Below are positions 52,052 to 63,880 of a DNA stretch of 64,000 nucleotides, piece by piece; the first letter of the stretch is position 1, and every line of letters begins with the position of its first letter. The stretch comes from Candidatus Obscuribacterales bacterium (lineage in GTDB: Bacteria > Cyanobacteriota > Vampirovibrionia > Obscuribacterales > Obscuribacteraceae): the NCBI GenBank assembly GCA_020050685.1, contig JAGVKG010000017.1, positions 1 to 64,000 of the forward strand, in the 5' to 3' direction. The notes under the pieces are model-generated. The model was given only the letters and a program-made list of their open reading frames with translations. It was not told the DNA's origin and did not search any database. Position numbers and translations under genes: made by a program.

Positions 52052-52834
52052 ATGATGACGATGACCTATAAAAACATTCAAACGGAAAAAGAAGAACAAA
52101 TCGGTATTGTCCGCTTACATAGACCGACAGTACTGAATGCCTTAAGTCATGAACTGATGGAAGAACTGGTTGCCGCATTGCAAGAGTTTGACAATGACGA
52201 CAAAATTCGCGTGATCATTTTGACAGGCTCAGATAAAGCATTTGCTGCTGGTGCCGACATCAAGGAAATGTCAGATGAAACAACCGTTTCCATTATGCTC
52301 AAGGATCGTTTTGCCACTTGGGACAAAGTTCGCAAAACCAAAAAACCAATCATTGCTGCTGTGTCCGGTTACGCTCTCGGCGGTGGTTGCGAGCTGGCCA
52401 TGACTTGCGACATCATCATCGCTTCTGAGACAGCTAAATTCGGTCAACCAGAAATAAACATCGGCGTAATTCCTGGTGCTGGTGGCACACAAAGATTGAC
52501 ACGGGCAATTGGCAAATACAAAGCCATGGAAATAATTTTGACCGGCCGTCCAATTACCGCTAGCGAAGCACTGGCTGCCGGACTAGTAAATAAAGTTGTA
52601 CCAGCCGAATTGCTCTTAGACGAAGCAAAAGTAATGGCGAAAGAAATTGCCAAGAAATCTCCAGTTGCTGTCAAATTGGCTAAGGAAGCAATCTTGAAAG
52701 TATTTGATACTTCTATTTCCGAAGGTCTGGAATTCGAACGCAAGAACTTCTACATGCTCTTCTCGTCTGAAGATCAAAAAGAAGGAATGCGTGCCTTCCT
52801 GGAAAAACGCCCAGCCAACTTCACAGGCAAATAA
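52052..52834 (+). CDS. Enoyl-CoA hydratase (crotonase family)
   Basis: The start is the ATG at 52052, with AAGGAA six bases upstream; the frame extends much farther up into the preceding gene but without support. The 260-residue enzyme has RPTVLNALSHELMEELVAAL near 22, DKAFAAGADIKEM near 62, SGYALGGGCELAMTCDIIIA near 103, and FGQPEINIGVIPGAGGTQRL with the conserved catalytic Glu pair region. It should hydrate trans-2-enoyl-CoA in a beta-oxidation-like route. Confidence 0.9.
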   Translation: MMTMTYKNIQTEKEEQIGIVRLHRPTVLNALSHELMEELVAALQEFDNDDKIRVIILTGSDKAFAAGADIKEMSDETTVSIMLKDRFATWDKVRKTKKPIIAAVSGYALGGGCELAMTCDIIIASETAKFGQPEINIGVIPGAGGTQRLTRAIGKYKAMEIILTGRPITASEALAAGLVNKVVPAELLLDEAKVMAKEIAKKSPVAVKLAKEAILKVFDTSISEGLEFERKNFYMLFSSEDQKEGMRAFLEKRPANFTGK

Positions 52835-52866
52835 CCACAAACCACTTTTAGGAGTTATGCACAACC

Positions 52867-53664
52867 ATGTCCGAAGAAAATATTCTTCTCGTCGAAAAGA
52901 AAAACAGCGTAGCGATAATTACACTCAATCGCCCAGACAAACTCAATTCATTTAACGACGAGCTGACTTTCAAATTGCAAGATGCTCTGAAAGAAACAGA
53001 GAAAGATGCCACTGTCCGCAGTATCATCCTGACTGGCGCCGGTCGTGGATTTTCTGCCGGGCAAGACTTGCAATCACGCAGTATTTCTCACGAGTCCGGA
53101 CAACGCCCATCGCTCGGTGATTCCATTCGCCGCCGCTACAATCCGGTAATCACCAAAATTCGCCGCATGGAAAAGCCAATCGTGGCTGCTGTCAACGGCG
53201 TGGCAGCCGGTGCCGGCATGAGCTTGGCCATGGCTTGCGATTTCCGCATTGTTGCCGATTCCGCCTCGTTCATTCAATCATTCACCAAAGTTGGTCTAGT
53301 CCCAGATTCCGGTTCGACATTCCTCTTGCCACGTTTAATTGGTGTGACCAAGGCTCTGGAGTTGATGTACAGCGCAGAAAAGCTTGATGCCCAAACTGCA
53401 CTCAACTTAGGCTTGGTCAACAAAGTTGTTCCGCAAGAAGCAGTAATGAAAGAGGCAATCGAACTTGCTGAACGTCTAGCCAAAGGCCCCACCAAAGCAT
53501 TCGGCTTAACCAAGCGCGCGATTAACAAAGCAATCTTTTCCGACTTGGAAGAGCTCTTAGAATACGAAGCATCCTTGCAAGAAATTGCCGGCCGTTCCGA
53601 CGACTTCGCCGAAGGTGTAAAAGCCTTCATCGAAAAACGTCAACCAGTTTACTCAGGCAGATAA
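52867..53664 (+). CDS. Enoyl-CoA hydratase/isomerase, PaaG-like
   Basis: The 265-residue crotonase has RPDKLNSFNDELTFKLQDAL near 23, GRGFSAGQDLQSR near 60, NGVAAGAGMSLAMACDFRIV near 112 and KVGLVPDSGSTFLLPRLIG near 140. The SAGQDL and PDSGSTFLLPRL blocks are those of PaaG, the isomerase that converts phenylacetyl-CoA epoxide to its oxepin. No other ring-opening genes (paaZ) are visible. It follows the previous hydratase by 32 bp. Confidence 0.85.
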   Translation: MSEENILLVEKKNSVAIITLNRPDKLNSFNDELTFKLQDALKETEKDATVRSIILTGAGRGFSAGQDLQSRSISHESGQRPSLGDSIRRRYNPVITKIRRMEKPIVAAVNGVAAGAGMSLAMACDFRIVADSASFIQSFTKVGLVPDSGSTFLLPRLIGVTKALELMYSAEKLDAQTALNLGLVNKVVPQEAVMKEAIELAERLAKGPTKAFGLTKRAINKAIFSDLEELLEYEASLQEIAGRSDDFAEGVKAFIEKRQPVYSGR

Positions 53665-53665
53665 G

Positions 53666-53701
53666 CGCTCCGTCGCAGATGCTTTGCATCAGCTCCTCCG
53701 C
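53666..53701 (-). repeat. Intergenic interspersed repeat, copy 2 (inverted)
   Basis: CGCTCCGTCGC (53666-53676) and GCTCCTCCGC (53692-53701) are exact reverse complements of the two arms at 50559-50569 and 50543-50552. The spacer here is 15 bases against 6 there. GCGTC-AA-GACGC follows at about 53702-53713. It sits between two convergent genes. Confidence 0.6.
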
Positions 53702-53731
53702 GCGTCAAGACGCTTCGCTGCACTTCGTCAA

Positions 53732-54772
53732 TTAAAACCCACTACCTTTTTCCATCAACTGCTTGGTGCGTTGTTTTTCCTGTTCGTCTTCTAATTGACT
53801 TGCACGCGTCGGTGTACCAGCCGGCAGTGGTTCATCTTCGGCTGGTCTAATTTGTTGTTCAAGCCAGGCCAATCGATCTTTGACTTGTTGAGCGTCCGCT
53901 GCTTTGGGAGCCACGCGCAAATAATTTCTGTACTCAGTGATTGCCGACGATACGTGTTGCTCCATATCGAACAGTCTTCCCAGGTTTACATGACCAAGTG
54001 CCGAATCAGGATTGAGTGCACAAGCCTTTTTCCATGAATCCATTGCCGCTTGGTGATTACCAACCTGCAACCAACAATGTCCGGAATCGAGATAAACACG
54101 TTCCAGATCAAGCTCCTGCAAGCGTCCTTGATCTTTGATAATGTCACTGAGATTATGCAAAGCACTGCGCCAGAGTTTTTGCTTCATGTTGTTTTCAGCC
54201 AGACCAACCCAAGCATCTGTATATGTCCAGGGCTTGTCGCCTAAAGCAGTGAGATAAAGTTGCTGCGCATCGAAAAGATATTTGTCACCACTTCTCTCTA
54301 ACAACACAGCATTGATATAAGGAATTCTTGGATTCGGCTCTCGGCATTCCCGGCTAGCTTCGACTAGTTCTTTTGAGCATTCCGCCTCGTTGTCATTGCG
54401 CATATAAAGCTCAGCCAATTCCATATGCGCATCTACCGATCGTTCAGTGGTTTCCGTTAAATGCTTCTTGAAACAATCTATAGCCTTTTCATCCTGGTGT
54501 TTGGCCTTGTAGCACAAGCCGAGAAAGAATAAGGCTTCCGGATTGTAGTTATTGCGAGCAAAATAAAGCGACTGCAGAAATGCATCAATTGCCGTGTCGT
54601 AGTCTTTCGCTTTTAAAGCCCGCTTACCGACTTCAAAGTTTTGCTTTGCCGGGTCCGTGGTGTTTTCACCTTTCGGACCTTTCTTGCTGAAATGACCAGC
54701 CTGTGCCGACGGCGCAAAGGCAAAAGAGCAAGCAATGACGGAGCCAAGAACAATTGCGCACCACTTATTCAA
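53732..54772 (-). CDS. Exported TPR-repeat protein
   Basis: About 346 residues from a TTG at 54772 that overlaps the upstream stop by 8 bp and has GAGG upstream. It opens a good signal peptide (NKWCAIVLGSVIACSFAFAP, cut after SAQA). The ATG at 54838 gives a longer, less likely start. TPR units include EVGKRALKAKDYDTAIDAFL, ALFFLGLCYKAKHQDEKAID and LGHVNLGRLFDMEQHVSSAI. The function is unknown. It is last in the thiolase-ligA unit. Confidence 0.75.
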   Translation of the reverse strand: MNKWCAIVLGSVIACSFAFAPSAQAGHFSKKGPKGENTTDPAKQNFEVGKRALKAKDYDTAIDAFLQSLYFARNNYNPEALFFLGLCYKAKHQDEKAIDCFKKHLTETTERSVDAHMELAELYMRNDNEAECSKELVEASRECREPNPRIPYINAVLLERSGDKYLFDAQQLYLTALGDKPWTYTDAWVGLAENNMKQKLWRSALHNLSDIIKDQGRLQELDLERVYLDSGHCWLQVGNHQAAMDSWKKACALNPDSALGHVNLGRLFDMEQHVSSAITEYRNYLRVAPKAADAQQVKDRLAWLEQQIRPAEDEPLPAGTPTRASQLEDEQEKQRTKQLMEKGSGF

Positions 54773-55061
54773 GTTTGTTAGCCTCAAATTCAACTTGCAC
54801 AACTCCAAGCAAAAACAAAGTCGTCGTAATAGCAGCATACAATAAACCAGCTTGCCACATGTTTATCGATGGCAGCCTAGAGACTGCCGGGACAAAGAAA
54901 TTCCAAGTCCACTCAATAGCCGCAATCGGCAGCACCACAAACAGACCAATAAAGCCCATACATAGGGCTGTAAAAATGATGGCAGCTGCCAGAGGATGTA
55001 TCTGATAAACCTTCATATCTGCACTTCGTTTTGGGACTTGGTCAGAGGATGGTCTTTGCAC
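54765..55061 (-). CDS. Small two-span membrane protein
   Basis: The 98-codon frame begins at a GTG 11 bp after the ligA stop; the in-frame ATG at 55016 (MKVYQIHPL) is an alternative start. Two hydrophobic stretches are clear: AAAIIFTALCMGFIGLFVVL and AGLLYAAITTTLFLLGVV. No family was recognised. It lies between ligA and the TPR gene on one strand. Confidence 0.6.
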   Translation of the reverse strand: MQRPSSDQVPKRSADMKVYQIHPLAAAIIFTALCMGFIGLFVVLPIAAIEWTWNFFVPAVSRLPSINMWQAGLLYAAITTTLFLLGVVQVEFEANKLE

Positions 55062-55071
55062 ACCGGCTTAT

Positions 55072-58321
<3,250 letters not shown>

Positions 58322-58487
58322 GACATTTCCTCACAGCGCTTTACAAACTTAACTACTGGCAAATCCCGATGCACAACATGCAGCCGAATCTGTCTTTATA
58401 GTGCCATGCCAGAGCGCCATCTCGCTCAACAATAACTATCTTTTATTTCTTGCTTGATTTATGATAGGAAAAGAAAGGGATTAAGCC

Positions 58488-59144
58488 ATGACTGGATCTT
58501 TTGGCGGTTCTTCAGACAATCCACCTCCAGGCAATCAGCCCAATTTTGGTCAAAATTGGGGCGGCATGCCACAATGGCAACCGCCTGAGCACAAGCCGGA
58601 CCAGGCTCCCGACGAGCCCGCCATTACACCCAAACGCATCGATATTCAAAAGCGCTTTGTCGCCCTGATTATTGACGTGGTCGTCAGCTATTTTGCCGGC
58701 ATTATTGTTTCTTTTATTCCAGTGGTTAATGCCTTCTTGCCCGTTTATGCCACGATGATTCTTTATCTGCTTTGCCGCGATTTCTTTTTCGAAGGCAGAG
58801 GCGTTGGCAAAAACCTCATGGGTATCCAAGTTGTCGACATTGCCACCGGTACTCCTTGCAGCTTAATTCAATCCGTTCAACGTAATGTGATTTTGCTCGC
58901 TCCTTACATTGTCTTGCAGGCTGTCAGCATTGTTTTGCGTTTTATTCCTATTTCCTGGCTCAATGAAGCCGTCATGAATTTAATCAACGTGGTAGGAATG
59001 TTCTACGTGGCAATTGTCATTCCCCTGGAAGGTTATCGGGCTTATTCAAGGCAAGATGGGCAGCGCATCGGCGATGAAATTGCCGGCACCACTTTGGTTG
59101 AAGCACCAATGAGTTTTGCTCACGTGTTGCCAAGACAAGGTTAG
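58488..59144 (+). CDS. RDD family membrane protein
   Basis: The 218-residue protein has a disordered Pro/Gln-rich N-terminus (1-47), then the RDD domain: KRFVALIIDVVVSYFAGIIV near 55, FFEGRGVGKNLMGIQVVD near 103, and QSVQRNVILL, ending RQDGQRIGDEIAGTTLV. RDD proteins are small integral membrane proteins; some transport ions or act with envelope enzymes. An AGGGA ribosome site precedes the ATG. Confidence 0.87.
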   Translation: MTGSFGGSSDNPPPGNQPNFGQNWGGMPQWQPPEHKPDQAPDEPAITPKRIDIQKRFVALIIDVVVSYFAGIIVSFIPVVNAFLPVYATMILYLLCRDFFFEGRGVGKNLMGIQVVDIATGTPCSLIQSVQRNVILLAPYIVLQAVSIVLRFIPISWLNEAVMNLINVVGMFYVAIVIPLEGYRAYSRQDGQRIGDEIAGTTLVEAPMSFAHVLPRQG

Positions 59145-59253
59145 GGCAAAGTAAACGTAACAAACTCTTGCTTTGCAACTGATGCACAAGTGGCGTTTAT
59201 GATATCTTAGTGCCGGATTATGTGTCCCGAAAAATAGTACAGTTGGCAACAAA

Positions 59254-60729
59254 ATGACTCACAAAGCAGCATATATCTGGGGACCCATTTCGAGCTTCAC
59301 CGGCCCGCTAACTGCGCTTCTTTTGCGCAAGGGTTGGCATGTTTATGTTGCCTGCAAGTCGGCACTGAATTTATTTTCCTTGTCGCCACTTGATATGCCT
59401 TCGGCTGCACAAACGCAAATTGAAAAGGCACTCGGTGGACACGAAGAGTTTCGCACCTTTGCTGACCGACTCAAATTTATTGAATCGAATGAGCAGCTCA
59501 AGGATGTTGTACTCGATGCAATTATTTTTTCCGCTCTGCCACCAAACTTTGATGAGGCTCGTGCACCGCGTGCACCATGGGCCGCGCAAGAGCTGGGAGC
59601 AATTTGCAAAATTCAACGTGGCGTAAATGTTTTTCTGGTGTCGTCTCTCTGGGCCGGTGTTCAACCGGATGGCGTAGTGCCAGAAGAAATGGAATTTGAG
59701 CGACGCAAGCCGCTCAATCAATGGGAGCATTGCGCCCAGCAATACGAAATCAAATTGTTGATTGAGCTTGGCGGTTTAGAATCAACCTGGCATTTGATTC
59801 GCTTACCCTTAATTTCAGGCAGCACCAAGGATGGTGCCTCGCTGAATTTCTCAGGGCCTATGTCACTTCTACGCGACATAGCCGAGCAAACTCCGCATCC
59901 GGAAGAAAGCTATTCGACCTTGCAACTGAATTACAATCCCGATGCGACGTTCTGGTTTATGCCTGTTGATCAAGCAACCAAAATGTTCTGGCACATTTTA
60001 GAAGACGAATCACGCCCGCGCATTTGCAATTTGGTTTCCACCCAATCGACATTGAATCGTGAATATGCAGAGTATGTGGCAAAGTCCCTCGGCTACAAAT
60101 CAGTCGAAACGGCCTCCAACAATTCTTACAAGCTGGCAAATGTGATGCGCCAGATGCTTAAAGACAATATCCAAGTAAAGACAAGAAACCTTTTTGAAGT
60201 TGCCGGACGCTATCAGGAGAATCCTGTGGCAATTGACGAACGTTACTTCAGTAAGCTTTTGCGCTTTGGCAGAGCTAACCACTGGGGACGCGTCGCCTTG
60301 CCAGTCGGCAAGTCAGTTTCCAAACCAATTTTTTCTGCCTCTTTAGCCAGACAATATTTTGAAGATTTCCTTCCGATGAATTTCGACAGTGAACTTTTGC
60401 ACGATATCACCAAAGGTGACATCAGCATCGGTTTCGTTATCGACGGTCCACAAAATCTCTATTGGGTCTTACGTGCTTATGACGACAGAGCCATGGTAGA
60501 AAGATTGGATCACGGCGCCGACAAACCAAAAGTCAGCCTACATTTTTCCGGCGATACGATGATGAAGTTAATTCACAAGAAACTTTCACTCGAACTTGCC
60601 CTTGTCTCAAGAGAAGTACGCATCGAAGGCCCGATCATCGACGGACTCCGCGTCGGTTCCATATTCGGTCGCTTCCTAAAAGAACACCCCTTCACCGGCA
60701 TCGAATCCAAAGCCGAAGTTTTGTCCTAG
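59254..60729 (+). CDS. NAD(P)-binding reductase-like protein fused to an SCP2 domain
   Basis: Residues about 1-260 resemble an extended SDR/thioester-reductase-like Rossmann domain (AAYIWGPISSFTGPLTALLLRKGWHVYVACKS; abridged to 4-36), although the GxxGxxG pattern is degenerate and no YxxxK pair is obvious. The last 110 residues (VSLHFSGDTMMKLIHKK, then VRIEGPIIDGLRVGSIFGRFLKEHPF) resemble an SCP2 sterol-carrier/lipid-binding domain. A soluble lipid-handling protein is the likely role; enzymatic activity is uncertain. Confidence 0.6.
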   Translation: MTHKAAYIWGPISSFTGPLTALLLRKGWHVYVACKSALNLFSLSPLDMPSAAQTQIEKALGGHEEFRTFADRLKFIESNEQLKDVVLDAIIFSALPPNFDEARAPRAPWAAQELGAICKIQRGVNVFLVSSLWAGVQPDGVVPEEMEFERRKPLNQWEHCAQQYEIKLLIELGGLESTWHLIRLPLISGSTKDGASLNFSGPMSLLRDIAEQTPHPEESYSTLQLNYNPDATFWFMPVDQATKMFWHILEDESRPRICNLVSTQSTLNREYAEYVAKSLGYKSVETASNNSYKLANVMRQMLKDNIQVKTRNLFEVAGRYQENPVAIDERYFSKLLRFGRANHWGRVALPVGKSVSKPIFSASLARQYFEDFLPMNFDSELLHDITKGDISIGFVIDGPQNLYWVLRAYDDRAMVERLDHGADKPKVSLHFSGDTMMKLIHKKLSLELALVSREVRIEGPIIDGLRVGSIFGRFLKEHPFTGIESKAEVLS

Positions 60730-60731
60730 CT

Positions 60732-61151
60732 TTATTGGGCAGTACTCGTAAGTCCAATAAATGCATCCGTCGAAAGTTTGAAGTAGTCAGCTAAACGACG
60801 CGCCTGCTCTTTGCTAATTTGCCTGCGTCCACTTAGAACTTCAGACAAGTTCGATTTGGATGAAAACAAATGTGCAAGGTCTCTTTGGCGCAAATTGTTC
60901 ACTTCCATTAGATACTTCAACATTTCGAGAGGAGACACTCTTTCAATCGGAAAGTGCTCTTGTTCATATTTATAAATCAAATCAGTCAAGACATCAAAAT
61001 ACTCATTCTCTTCGGAGGTTAAATCCTCATATCGATCTAAAAGCCCATCCAAGACTTTTCGCGCAAGCTTAAAGTGTTGACGATTCCGCATTGGAACAAG
61101 CGGGAACTGGTTAATCAAAGTCAAATACTCTTTGCTCGGTTTCCTAGCCAT
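60732..61151 (-). CDS. HigA-type HTH antitoxin-like regulator without adjacent toxin
   Basis: The 139-residue protein matches the larger HigA group: a helical N-terminus (YLTLINQFPLVPMRNRQHFK) and then a helix-turn-helix, MEVNNLRQRDLAHLFSSKSNLSEVLSGRRQISKEQARRLADYF (residues about 87-129). HigA normally follows a higB toxin gene. The stretch upstream holds only promoter and operator, so no toxin is present. It may be an orphan antitoxin or autorepressor acting at 61192-61208. Confidence 0.78.
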   Translation of the reverse strand: MARKPSKEYLTLINQFPLVPMRNRQHFKLARKVLDGLLDRYEDLTSEENEYFDVLTDLIYKYEQEHFPIERVSPLEMLKYLMEVNNLRQRDLAHLFSSKSNLSEVLSGRRQISKEQARRLADYFKLSTDAFIGLTSTAQ

Positions 61152-61191
61152 GGCACTTATCCAAAGACTCTCGATGTCGTCACCATCTTAT

Positions 61192-61208
61192 GTTCTCATT
61201 TTGAGAAC
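61192..61208 (-). promoter_or_regulatory. Operator palindrome upstream of the HigA-like gene
   Basis: GTTCTCA-TTT-TGAGAAC is a perfect 7+3+7 inverted repeat 41 bp upstream of the start. A TTGACA (61213-61218 on the minus strand) lies just beyond it. The expected ligand is the HigA-like protein. Confidence 0.6.
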
Positions 61209-61239
61209 TTCGTGTCAAGCGCACAAATCCCTGGCTCCC

Positions 61240-61270
61240 AATATAAAGACGTTTGATAAAAAGTTCAAAG
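61240..61270 (-). promoter_or_regulatory. Promoter with duplicated element, copy A
   Basis: On the minus strand, -35 TTGAAC (61263-61268) and -10 TATATT (61240-61245) are 17 bp apart. The block GACGTTTGA...AAAAAGTTCAAAG (61248-61270) recurs at 61794-61821 upstream of the next HTH gene. TTTGA/TCAAA half-sites form an inverted repeat within it. Confidence 0.6.
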
Positions 61271-61280
61271 CCAGAACGAA

Positions 61281-61754
61281 TTATCTCGACGTTTTAATCT
61301 CTTTAGTGGAATCAGGCCATTCCTGTTTAACCTCTCGAATCGACTGATTACTTATGGCTTGCTGCACAATGTTTGCTACTCGCAAGAATCGCCTCAGCGA
61401 AATCGAGCTGTAATAATTTTTTTCATAGGCACTGACTTGCTGTTTGCTCATACCTGTGTACCTACCAAATTCACTTTGTGACCAACCAAGCGATATTCGT
61501 GCTTGAACCAATGCTCTGGGTAAGTCCGCGCAGTCGAACAGCGCTTGTTTGAAATTGTCGCGTTCCCTGTTCTCGGACAATGAATTTCGGAGCAACTGTT
61601 GACTGAGCTGCTCAATTTTTAAATCAACCGGAGTTATCAGATCAGCATCGTCCAAGCCAAAGTTATCAAGCAATCCAGCTAGCCTTCGCTTGAGCGCGAG
61701 AAGTCTGCTCAGCTTTCCTTTAATTTTGATCTGTTGTCTGGCGACCTTAAGCAT
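61281..61754 (-). CDS. XRE-family HTH protein
   Basis: The 157-residue protein has a helical N-terminal half (LSRLLALKRRLAGLLDNFG) and a classic Cro/CI helix-turn-helix at about 85-125: LVQARISLGWSQSEFGRYTGMSKQQVSAYEKNYY, abridged. GGTGAG precedes the ATG. No toxin lies beside it. Its promoter carries the same element as the next HTH gene's promoter, so the two probably share control or are regulated by one of themselves. Confidence 0.75.
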   Translation of the reverse strand: MLKVARQQIKIKGKLSRLLALKRRLAGLLDNFGLDDADLITPVDLKIEQLSQQLLRNSLSENRERDNFKQALFDCADLPRALVQARISLGWSQSEFGRYTGMSKQQVSAYEKNYYSSISLRRFLRVANIVQQAISNQSIREVKQEWPDSTKEIKTSR

Positions 61755-62091
61755 GTTGTTTTTCTCACCTCAATCGAAGTCATCATATATATAGACGTTT
61801 GAAGTGGCAAAAAGTTCAAAGTCCTGGGAAAGCCGCTCCCAGAGGCACCTTTGACAACCGACAAAAATGAGTTTGTCATCAAATTTGATGACAAAACCTA
61901 GGCCGTAAAACAACCACCCGGCTCGCAAGTACATTCGGCGAAAATGGACATCTTTTGGGTGGGGCTTTGCCAATGAGGAATCAACAAATAGCGCGATCAA
62001 ACACAATCACTTGGCAATACACGTCTGCTTCTGGAGCCCACTCAATTAATTGATAGTCCATACGTGTGTACGTATTGTTATGTCGAAAGAA
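61755..62091. promoter_or_regulatory. Promoter copy B and a 24-bp palindrome upstream of the XRE gene
   Basis: The 337 bp hold a minus-strand promoter, -35 TTGCCA (61805-61810) and -10 TATGAT (61782-61787), 17 bp apart, and the repeated element at 61794-61821. Farther up is a perfect palindrome at 61872-61895 with half-site TTTGTCATCAAA. A 78-codon minus-strand frame (61770-62006) crosses both and is probably not a gene. Confidence 0.5.
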
Positions 62092-62589
62092 CTAGCGGGC
62101 GCGGACGGCTAACTTCTCTGGTTGTTTGACTTGGCTGACTAAGTTGACCATTTCGATGGCGGCCATGGCAGCGTCGACGCCCTTGTTACCGGCTTTGGTG
62201 CCGGCGCGCTCGATTGCTTGTTCGATATTTTCTGTGGTCACTACGCCAAAAATTGTCGGCACACCGGTTTGTAGTCCAACGTTAGCGACGCCTTTGGCGC
62301 ACTCGCCAGCGACATAATCGTAATGAGTGGTGGCACCTCTGATCACGGCACCAAGACAAATTACTGCATCGTAGTTTTTTGTTTCAGCCGCGAGTTTGGC
62401 GACGAAGGGAATTTCGTAAGCGCCAGGGCACCACATCACATCGATGTCTTGATCTTCTGCACCATGACGGCGCAATGTATCAGCGCAGGCTTCGTAAAGC
62501 TTGCTGGTAATGAACTCGTTAAAGCGACTAACAATGATACAAAAACGATGACCAGTCACAACTAAATCTCCTGAAAATACATTTGGCAT
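62092..62589 (-). CDS. ribH: 6,7-dimethyl-8-ribityllumazine synthase
   Basis: The 165-residue protein has [15 protein letters not shown] near 22, [15 protein letters not shown] near 52, and [24 protein letters not shown] near 77 with the conserved His. It joins the dihydroxybutanone phosphate from RibB to the ribitylaminouracil to make lumazine, the riboflavin precursor. It forms shells or pentamers in the cytosol. It starts four bases after the ribBA stop in the same operon. Confidence 0.97.
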   Translation of the reverse strand: MPNVFSGDLVVTGHRFCIIVSRFNEFITSKLYEACADTLRRHGAEDQDIDVMWCPGAYEIPFVAKLAAETKNYDAVICLGAVIRGATTHYDYVAGECAKGVANVGLQTGVPTIFGVVTTENIEQAIERAGTKAGNKGVDAAMAAIEMVNLVSQVKQPEKLAVRAR

Positions 62590-62593
62590 TTAC

Positions 62594-63880
62594 CTAGCTC
62601 CCCAAATCCGATAACCAGTGTCCCATTTTTTCTTTCTTGGTCAACAAATATTGCATGTTGTGACTGTTGCATGCAGGCGGCATGGCAACCCGATCAACAA
62701 TTTGCAAACCATAGCCTTCCAGACCGACAATCTTACGCGGATTGTTGGTAATAATTTTGACCGTGCTCAATCCAAGGTCGTGGAGAATTTGCGCACCAAC
62801 ACCATAGTCACGCAAGTCCGGCTTGAACCCAAGTGATGCATTTGCTTCGACAGTGTCTTGTCCCTTGTCCTGTAATGCATAGGCTTTGATCTTGTTGAGC
62901 AAACCAATGCCGCGACCTTCTTGGCGCAAATAAACCAGAACACCCTCGCCTTGGTTGGCGATCATCGCCATGGCTGCTTCCAATTGTGGTCCACAATCAC
63001 AGCGCAAACTGGCAAAGACATCGCCGGTCAGACACTCACTGTGCATGCGAATCAAGACATTTTCTTTGCCGGAAACATCACCTTTTACGAGAGCCAAATG
63101 TTCCCGCCCATCAATTTGATTGCGATAAGCATAGACTTGAAAATCACCATAGGCTGAAGGAAGTGTTGCTTCCGCATCGCGCACGACAAATCGTTCACGC
63201 TTCAAGCGATAAGCAATTAGTTGGGCAATGTGAATCACCTTCAACCCATGCTCGCGAGCAAAGGCAAACAGTTCAGGCACGCGTGACATTGTGCCATCAG
63301 CATTGATAATTTCGCAAATCACACCGGATGGCGTGCAACCTGAAAGGCGTGCGAGATCCACAGCCGCTTCAGTATGTCCGGCGCGTTGCAGAACACCGCC
63401 TGGCTTTGCCACCAAAGGAGAAATGTGTCCTGGGCGACGCAGATCGGACGGTTTGCTTGCCGGATCAACAGCAATGCGGATTGTCGTGGCACGATCGTAA
63501 GCACTGATACCAGTCGTCACGCCAAACTTGGAATCACCATCGATCGTCACCGTAAAAGCAGTGCCTTGTGATTCGTTATTCTTATCTACCATCATTGGCA
63601 GTTCAAGTTCGGTTGCGCGCTCTTGCGTCAACGCCAAGCAAACCCAACCACGGGCCTCTCTGATCATAAAGTTGATCATTTCAGGTGTGACAAACTCGGA
63701 TGCGCAAATCAAGTCGCCTTCATTTTCACGTCCTTGATCATCGGCAACAACAACAAATTTGCCAGAGCGAATGTCTTCAATTGCTTCCTCGACGGAGGCA
63801 AAGCCAAAATTCGCTTCGGGACTAAAATCCATTTGGGAATCGATAGTGGAAATATTCGCGGGGTTGCTTAGATCAAACAT
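62594..63880 (-). CDS. ribBA: Bifunctional DHBP synthase / GTP cyclohydrolase II
   Basis: The 428-residue protein has a RibB domain (about 25-225) with DDQGRENEGDLICASEFVTP and LARLSGCTPSGVICEI. A RibA domain (about 230-425) follows, with the zinc cysteines in SECLTGDVFASLRCDCGPQ and GVLVYLRQEGRGIGLLNK. RibB makes 3,4-dihydroxy-2-butanone 4-phosphate from ribulose 5-phosphate, and RibA opens GTP at the head of the riboflavin pathway. The ATG overlaps the ribE stop by 8 bp. Full length. Confidence 0.97.
   Translation of the reverse strand: MFDLSNPANISTIDSQMDFSPEANFGFASVEEAIEDIRSGKFVVVADDQGRENEGDLICASEFVTPEMINFMIREARGWVCLALTQERATELELPMMVDKNNESQGTAFTVTIDGDSKFGVTTGISAYDRATTIRIAVDPASKPSDLRRPGHISPLVAKPGGVLQRAGHTEAAVDLARLSGCTPSGVICEIINADGTMSRVPELFAFAREHGLKVIHIAQLIAYRLKRERFVVRDAEATLPSAYGDFQVYAYRNQIDGREHLALVKGDVSGKENVLIRMHSECLTGDVFASLRCDCGPQLEAAMAMIANQGEGVLVYLRQEGRGIGLLNKIKAYALQDKGQDTVEANASLGFKPDLRDYGVGAQILHDLGLSTVKIITNNPRKIVGLEGYGLQIVDRVAMPPACNSHNMQYLLTKKEKMGHWLSDLGS

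Noticed and set aside
61770-62006. 78-codon minus-strand frame
   Set aside because: Its last part is simply the promoter and repeated element of the XRE gene read as codons, and it crosses a perfect palindrome.
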